This document shows, one piece after another, positions 59,562 to 64,000 of a DNA stretch of 64,000 nucleotides. The notes under the pieces are model-generated. The model was not told the DNA's origin and searched no databases. It worked only from the letters and a program-made list of their open reading frames with translations. Within the stretch, counting starts at the first letter, position 1. Every line of letters begins with the position of its first letter. The position numbers were made by a program, and so were the translations under genes. This stretch comes from an uncultured Rhizobiaceae bacterium (GTDB lineage Bacteria; Pseudomonadota; Alphaproteobacteria; Rhizobiales; Rhizobiaceae): positions 1,922,001-1,986,000 of the forward strand of contig CATOTF010000002.1 of NCBI GenBank assembly GCA_951813045.1. Reading direction: 5' to 3'.

Positions 59562-60188
59562 ATGACTAATTCAATATCACGCAACAGATTTTTCGTTTGG
59601 TTTCTTGCTTGTGTATCGATGTTAATTTTTATGGCTCCCGCAAGCGCAAAGCTGAAAATTACCGAACGAACGAAATTCTACAACGTCTCAGGCAAGTCGG
59701 GCACACAATTGTTTCGCTCTATCTCGAGACGCGGCCCCAAGACGCGTCGAGACGGACATGCCATCGCGACAACTCAAACAGATCTGCAAGTTCGTAACCT
59801 TCGCGCCGGTGTCAAAGGGCGCAATTGCGTAATTACCAATGTCGACGTGGTTGTTAATCTGACCTACACGTTACCGCGCTGGAGGGGTAATCGCAGAGCA
59901 TCCGCAAAACTGCGTAAAAACTGGGAAAAATTTGCGGCTCGGGTAAAAAAACACGAGGATACACACGGCCGTATCAGCAAGGAATACGCCCGCCAACTTC
60001 ATACCCGGCTGAAGCGACTGAAAGGCCGCGTTTCACGTGATTGCCGGGATTTTGGGAAAAGGCAACTTCGTAGACTTAAACGCGACGAACGAAAATTTCA
60101 CAGGCGTCACGTAGCATTTGATCGTCGTGAAGGCCGGGCAAGAAGCCGTGTACGCCTTCTGCAACGGGCCGTAATTGCTACGAAATAG
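59562..60188 (+). CDS. Secreted DUF922-like protein (putative zinc protease)
   Basis: A 208-residue protein with a signal peptide (FFVWFLACVSMLIFMAPASA). The mature part opens KLKITERTKFYNVSGKSG, as DUF922 proteins do, and has ITNVDVVVNLTYTLPRW. The putative metal motif KKHEDTHGRISKEYA is an HExxH-like variant. The C-terminal third is extremely Arg/Lys-rich. The family is annotated as predicted secreted zinc-dependent proteases, without firm biochemical proof. It stands alone, on the same strand as its neighbours. Confidence 0.75.
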   Translation: MTNSISRNRFFVWFLACVSMLIFMAPASAKLKITERTKFYNVSGKSGTQLFRSISRRGPKTRRDGHAIATTQTDLQVRNLRAGVKGRNCVITNVDVVVNLTYTLPRWRGNRRASAKLRKNWEKFAARVKKHEDTHGRISKEYARQLHTRLKRLKGRVSRDCRDFGKRQLRRLKRDERKFHRRHVAFDRREGRARSRVRLLQRAVIATK

Positions 60189-60325
60189 CATAAATACCTG
60201 CTTGACTTTATTGCGCAATTTTTTGTCGGAATGTGGATTAGCAATTGTCGTGTATTATTGCTTGCGCAAGTCCGCTCACCTCACATATCTTCACGACATT
60301 AAATCACGACAAATCGGGATGGCTG

Positions 60326-61429
60326 ATGAGCGGAGAAATTGACTATCCAACGGAGTATGACAACTCCGGACGCGTCGCCAATGCCGATGAACTGTTTGAG
60401 AAGTTTATTGAAAATTCCGGGCGGTATCGGGAAAATAATTCCAAACACATACAATTCGACCTTCCCTACGGCTCAAAACCGCGCAACCGGATGGATTTTT
60501 TCTGGCCTGACGTAAAGGCAGCGCAAAAACACACCTGTCCGATTGTCATGTTTATCCATGGTGGGTACTGGCAAAGCATGGATCGTTCATCTTTTAGCCA
60601 TTTGGCCAGCGGGTTGAACGAACGCGGCGTCATGGTCGTGATGCCCTCCTATACACTTTGCCCTGACATATCGATTGCTGGCATCGTCGACGAAGTCCGT
60701 CAGGCCTGTATCGAAGTATTTCGCATTCATAAGCGGAGCATAACCGTCGTGGGGCATTCTGCAGGCGGACATCTGGCGGCCTGCATGCTGGCGACAGACT
60801 GGGAAAACCAGGGGCGTGAACTGCCACATGATCTCGTAATTTCCGGCATGGGAATTTCTGGGGTCTATGATTTACTTCCCATATGCAAAACGCCTCTGGT
60901 CAACAATCAGGTGGGCCTTGATCAATCGACCGCCAAAGCATCCAGCCCAATCCTCTGGGCCCCGGAGATCGACCACCTGTTCGAAGCCTGGGTTGGAGAA
61001 GATGAATCGAATGAGTTCCATCGCCAAAGCCGGGAATTTGCCAATATGTGGACGTTGGTTGGAACACCAACACAATATGTCTCAGTCCCTTCGACTAATC
61101 ATTTCACGGTTATTGATGAACTGCAGATCGCCAACAGCCCTATGGTGAGCCGGATTATCGAACTGATTGAACAGCCGAAAATAGAGTCAAAAATCCCTGA
61201 ACCCGATGGAGGTCAAGTCGAGAAGCTGTTTGAAGAATACAAAGCCGCGGCGCTTGATGACCCTATTCCCCCAGCAGCAACCAGCACTCCCTTGCCTAAC
61301 AGTGGACCTGAGCTGGATGAAAACGAACTATTGGACGCATTTGCCGATGAGCTCATGGAGCTGGAGTTACCCGAGGAACCAAGCAACTCCGCACAGCCCG
61401 GTCAAAAGGTAACAACCGGTAAGGAATAA
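60326..61429 (+). CDS. Alpha/beta hydrolase (esterase / formamidase-like) with acidic tail
   Basis: A 367-residue alpha/beta hydrolase. The oxyanion motif HGGYWQSMD and the nucleophile elbow VVGHSAGGHLAA place it with the kynurenine-formamidase/carboxylesterase group. A histidine in VSVPSTNHFTV completes the triad. The last 85 residues or so form an acidic, proline-rich tail with no domain. The ATG at 60326 is favoured over an upstream TTG. Its 3' end overlaps cobD by 63 bp, tail to tail. Confidence 0.82.
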   Translation: MSGEIDYPTEYDNSGRVANADELFEKFIENSGRYRENNSKHIQFDLPYGSKPRNRMDFFWPDVKAAQKHTCPIVMFIHGGYWQSMDRSSFSHLASGLNERGVMVVMPSYTLCPDISIAGIVDEVRQACIEVFRIHKRSITVVGHSAGGHLAACMLATDWENQGRELPHDLVISGMGISGVYDLLPICKTPLVNNQVGLDQSTAKASSPILWAPEIDHLFEAWVGEDESNEFHRQSREFANMWTLVGTPTQYVSVPSTNHFTVIDELQIANSPMVSRIIELIEQPKIESKIPEPDGGQVEKLFEEYKAAALDDPIPPAATSTPLPNSGPELDENELLDAFADELMELELPEEPSNSAQPGQKVTTGKE

Positions 61430-62350
61430 CCGAAGTGCGTTGTCGATATCGTCCTTGGTAGCCTCCATTCTTCCCTCTCCATATAGAAATTCAGCATCGA
61501 CCTTGTCGTTTGCATACCTGCGCGGGCCGCCCAGCGCCAAGCCTAAAGCGGCAGCAAAACTGCTTTCGGGCCACCCGGCGTTCGGTGATCTGTGGGATGT
61601 CGCATCCCGCAACGTCACTGCCCACACAAATCTGGCCTTTTGCCACCCTTGATTCAGGAGAATAACAATCACTATCAGGAATGACGTTAGCCTGGCAGCC
61701 GGCCAATTGAGCCAGTCATCTATCTTGGCCGCTGCCTTACCGAAAAATTCATACTGTTCATTTCGATGGCCAATCATCGAATCAGCCGTATTAATCGCCT
61801 TGTAAAATACGATTCCAGGAAGGCCAGCAACCGCATACCAAAACACAGGCGCAATAACCCCGTCGGAAAAATTTTCAGCAAGGCTTTCGATCCCGGCTTT
61901 TGCAACGCCGCTCTCATCAAGTTGCGAAACGTCCCGCCCGACAATCATGGAAACTGCGGCTCGCCCGGCTTCAAGCCCCCCTGTGCGAAATGCAACAGCC
62001 ACTGCTTTAACGTGATCATAAAGACTTTTTTGAGCGATCAAAACCGTGACGATCGCAAGTTCCAAAATCCAACCTGCGGAACCAATTATTCCGACCATCT
62101 TTGCAACGGCGATCGCCAAGGCAAACAGTAAAATTGTCAGCGCCACTCCAGCAATCAAGTCGATATTTGACTTGGGACTATTACCACCCTCTCCAAATAG
62201 CCCGCGAAATGCAGACGAAACGCGAAGTTCATCAGCCCAATCGATCAGATTTCCGATCAAAACTACTGGGTGTGGCAACCGCTGCCACAACCACTTCGGG
62301 TCGCCAAACAGCATATCCAATATCAATGCAAGGGTGAGCAAACCCATCAC
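61367..62350 (-). CDS. cobD: Adenosylcobinamide-phosphate synthase
   Basis: A 327-residue membrane protein of the CobD/CbiB family, opening LLTLALILDMLFGDPKWLWQRLPHPVVLIG. Conserved inner stretches are ESLAENFSDGVIAPVFWYAVAGLPG and the loop with KAINTADSMIGHRNEQYEFFGKAAAKIDDWLNW. It joins aminopropanol phosphate to cobyric acid in cobalamin synthesis. It is the last of three cob genes on the minus strand, 50 bp behind cobC. Confidence 0.94.
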   Translation of the reverse strand: MMGLLTLALILDMLFGDPKWLWQRLPHPVVLIGNLIDWADELRVSSAFRGLFGEGGNSPKSNIDLIAGVALTILLFALAIAVAKMVGIIGSAGWILELAIVTVLIAQKSLYDHVKAVAVAFRTGGLEAGRAAVSMIVGRDVSQLDESGVAKAGIESLAENFSDGVIAPVFWYAVAGLPGIVFYKAINTADSMIGHRNEQYEFFGKAAAKIDDWLNWPAARLTSFLIVIVILLNQGWQKARFVWAVTLRDATSHRSPNAGWPESSFAAALGLALGGPRRYANDKVDAEFLYGEGRMEATKDDIDNALRLFLTGCYLLTGLCGVAWFLG

Positions 62351-62400
62351 CAGCTGCCTTCGCGATATTATTGTTTAGGGGGTGAACTCAGACTTGTCCT

Positions 62401-63408
62401 CTAATCGAGGCTGTAGAAAGATGACAAAGCTTTGTCCAGCTTATTTAACCCGGTCTTGCTGGGCGGCAAGCCAAATCTGAGCCATTCGGGTTTCCCCGGA
62501 AACGACCGTGTCAATATATGAGCTTTTGCCAAATATTCCCACAACTCACCGGCACGGCCATGGTGGGACAAGACGAACAGGCCGGTTCCTCCCACAACTT
62601 CATGACCGTTCTTAATCAATACGTCTTCAAGCCTCTCACGTTCAATGTTCAGTCTCTTTAGAGTTTTCTTTCGCCAAGCCGCATCTTCCAATGCTTTGGT
62701 GGCAACGGCCAGCGCGGGGCCAGACACTGCCCAGGGCCCCAATTGCTCGTTTAGGCGGTCTATTACGAGTCGGGCTCCGATGGCTGCGCCAAATCTCGCA
62801 CCGGCAAGACCATAAAATTTACCAAGAGAACGCAAAACCAACAGACCATCGCGCCCGGTTTCATCGGCAACCGAACTAAGTGGCGCAACATCCCCAAAAC
62901 TCTCATCGACAACCAACAGACCACCTTTTGCAGCCAGCCTTCGGGCCAGCGTCAGAAGATCATTGCGGTCATAGGTCTTCCCGTCAGGGTTATTTGGATT
63001 CACCACAACAACAATGCGGGCGGTCGCTTCGGCGCTGCCAAGGCCATCTGTTACGTAGACTTCATGCCCTGCCCGGCGCCAACAAACCCCATGCTCCTGA
63101 TAGGTAAATCCCACAAGCGCTACCGGTTGTGGTTTGAACAACAGAGGCAATAACTGGATATGCATTTGTGAACCAGGCGCAAGCGAAACCTTCGCATCTT
63201 CTGCAATCCCATAGGCATTTCGAACCGCGATTTCTGCGGCCACCGTTGCATCGGAATCGGGCAACCTGTGCCAAAAGCCGGAATCAATTTCCGGAACCGG
63301 ATACGCATGCGGGTTGATGCCTGTGGAAAGATCGAGCCACTTGGCGTGGTTTCCGCCAAATCGCGATACCGCGTCATCCAGCCTTCCGCCGTGGGAGACA
63401 ACTGTCAT
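62401..63408 (-). CDS. cobC: Threonine-phosphate decarboxylase
   Basis: A 335-residue fold-type I PLP enzyme of the CobC family. It has WLDLSTGINPHAYPVPEID near the start, VVNPNNPDGKTYDRNDLL, and the PLP lysine in LRSLGKFYGLAGARFG. It makes aminopropanol phosphate for CobD. It begins 42 bp after cobB and ends 50 bp before cobD, in the usual cobB-cobC-cobD cluster. Confidence 0.93.
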   Translation of the reverse strand: MTVVSHGGRLDDAVSRFGGNHAKWLDLSTGINPHAYPVPEIDSGFWHRLPDSDATVAAEIAVRNAYGIAEDAKVSLAPGSQMHIQLLPLLFKPQPVALVGFTYQEHGVCWRRAGHEVYVTDGLGSAEATARIVVVVNPNNPDGKTYDRNDLLTLARRLAAKGGLLVVDESFGDVAPLSSVADETGRDGLLVLRSLGKFYGLAGARFGAAIGARLVIDRLNEQLGPWAVSGPALAVATKALEDAAWRKKTLKRLNIERERLEDVLIKNGHEVVGGTGLFVLSHHGRAGELWEYLAKAHILTRSFPGKPEWLRFGLPPSKTGLNKLDKALSSFYSLD

Positions 63409-63450
63409 GATTGCAGCCCCGTCAAACTAACATAACACATAAAAATTCCA

Positions 63451-64000
63451 TTACCGACGATCGATCACGTGCATGTATGATCCTGCCACATTGCCCCGTC
63501 GCAAACCACATACTCCAAGGTCTTCTCCACGGGCATCTGATATGGAAAACAAAGAATCTGCAGAGCCTTGTTTCTCAATCGTCGAATAATGGAACTCATG
63601 GGCGGTGAGAACGGAGCCCTTTTTTGCAAACGGTAAATCAGATTGAGGCGTGGCTAGCCGATACCCCAGCTTCAACTTACGTTTTTCAAATGATGTCGCC
63701 AGCGGCAAAAGATTGGCCATCTCGTGGCGTTTGCCGTCAGCAACCACCAGTCCTTCACCAAGCACCATGAACCCTCCACATTCCCCATAAATCATTTTCC
63801 CCGCGTCAGCAGCGGCCTTAAGACCATCTATAAAATTACGGTTTTGCGATAGTTTTTCTGCATGTAACTCTGGATACCCACCGGGTAGAAATACAGCGTC
63901 ACACCTCCTATCAGGTTCATCATCTACGAGTGGTGAAAACATGGAGATTTCCGCACCCTGGTCCCGCCAACTGTTCAATATATGCGGATAGGAAAAGGCG
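63451..64000 (-). CDS. cobB: Cobyrinic acid a,c-diamide synthase, C-terminal part (continues past window)
   Basis: The minus-strand frame is open to the window edge; the visible 182 residues hold the glutamine amidotransferase half. Signature stretches are AVFLPGGYPELHAEKLSQN and the nucleophile cysteine in IYGECGGFMVLGE, with AHEFHYST carrying the catalytic histidine. GYPELHA marks CobB/CbiA rather than CobQ. The N-terminal ATP-binding half is outside the window. It amidates hydrogenobyrinic acid in the aerobic cobalamin route. Confidence 0.9.
   Translation of the reverse strand, partial: AFSYPHILNSWRDQGAEISMFSPLVDDEPDRRCDAVFLPGGYPELHAEKLSQNRNFIDGLKAAADAGKMIYGECGGFMVLGEGLVVADGKRHEMANLLPLATSFEKRKLKLGYRLATPQSDLPFAKKGSVLTAHEFHYSTIEKQGSADSLFSISDARGEDLGVCGLRRGNVAGSYMHVIDRR

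Noticed and set aside
1-64000. CRISPR arrays, tRNA or rRNA genes
   Set aside because: No regularly spaced direct repeats and no recognisable tRNA or rRNA sequence were found when reading through the window.

Overview
The window reads as chromosome of an alphaproteobacterium of the Hyphomicrobiales (Rhizobiales) with moderate GC. The strongest taxonomic sign is a complete six-gene set for the very-long-chain fatty acid of lipid A (acpXL to lpxXL, 39.4-44.9 kb). A cobB-cobC-cobD cobalamin run at the right edge, taurine dissimilation genes, a methanethiol-oxidase-family protein, and TRAP and Liv-type transporters fit a heterotroph, perhaps marine, that feeds on organosulfur and aromatic compounds. 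The species cannot be named from the sequence.

Layout. 0-5 kb: the end of a GntR regulator, then an IS91-family element carrying a tyrosine recombinase, and an IS1182-family element next to it. 5-18 kb: a divergent catabolic island around an IclR regulator. One arm holds a cyclase, cupin, SDR, hydroxyacyl-CoA dehydrogenase-like enzyme, BKACE and sulfatase; the other holds a Liv-type ABC transporter and a flavin monooxygenase. 18-25 kb: a decayed glutathione S-transferase (GST) gene, a MITE-like repeat, an IS630-family element, a LuxR regulator with a LigM-like demethylase, and the first copy of a 1231-bp IS3-family element inserted in the 3' end of another GST gene. 25-35 kb: a divergent GntR-controlled cluster with a TRAP transporter, aldehyde dehydrogenase and NTF2-like protein on one arm, and maleylacetate reductase, hydroxyquinol 1,2-dioxygenase and a 3-oxoadipate-type CoA-transferase on the other. 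This forms the lower hydroxyquinol route but has no hydroxylase beside it.

35-39 kb: a 1-Cys peroxiredoxin, an IclR regulator, a methanethiol-oxidase/SBP56 protein and a polytopic membrane protein whose first codons contain an intrinsic terminator. 39-46 kb: the lipid A VLCFA operon, followed by a ManC-like protein that has lost the signatures of both of its domains. 46-56 kb: taurine/sulfonate genes (soeC-like, soeB-like, tauE-like, xsc, tauR-like, tpa) with a GH25 lysozyme and a small cysteine-rich secreted protein among them. No molybdoenzyme subunit accompanies soeBC. A 13-bp motif is shared upstream of xsc and tpa.

56-64 kb: an L,D-transpeptidase gene split by the second, apparently identical IS3 copy, then an M20 deacylase, a DUF922-like protein, an alpha/beta hydrolase and the cob genes. 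Both IS3 copies have their own 3-bp target duplications, and the host genes can be rebuilt in frame across both. They are therefore independent, recent insertions rather than the ends of a composite transposon. No tRNA, rRNA or CRISPR array was seen.
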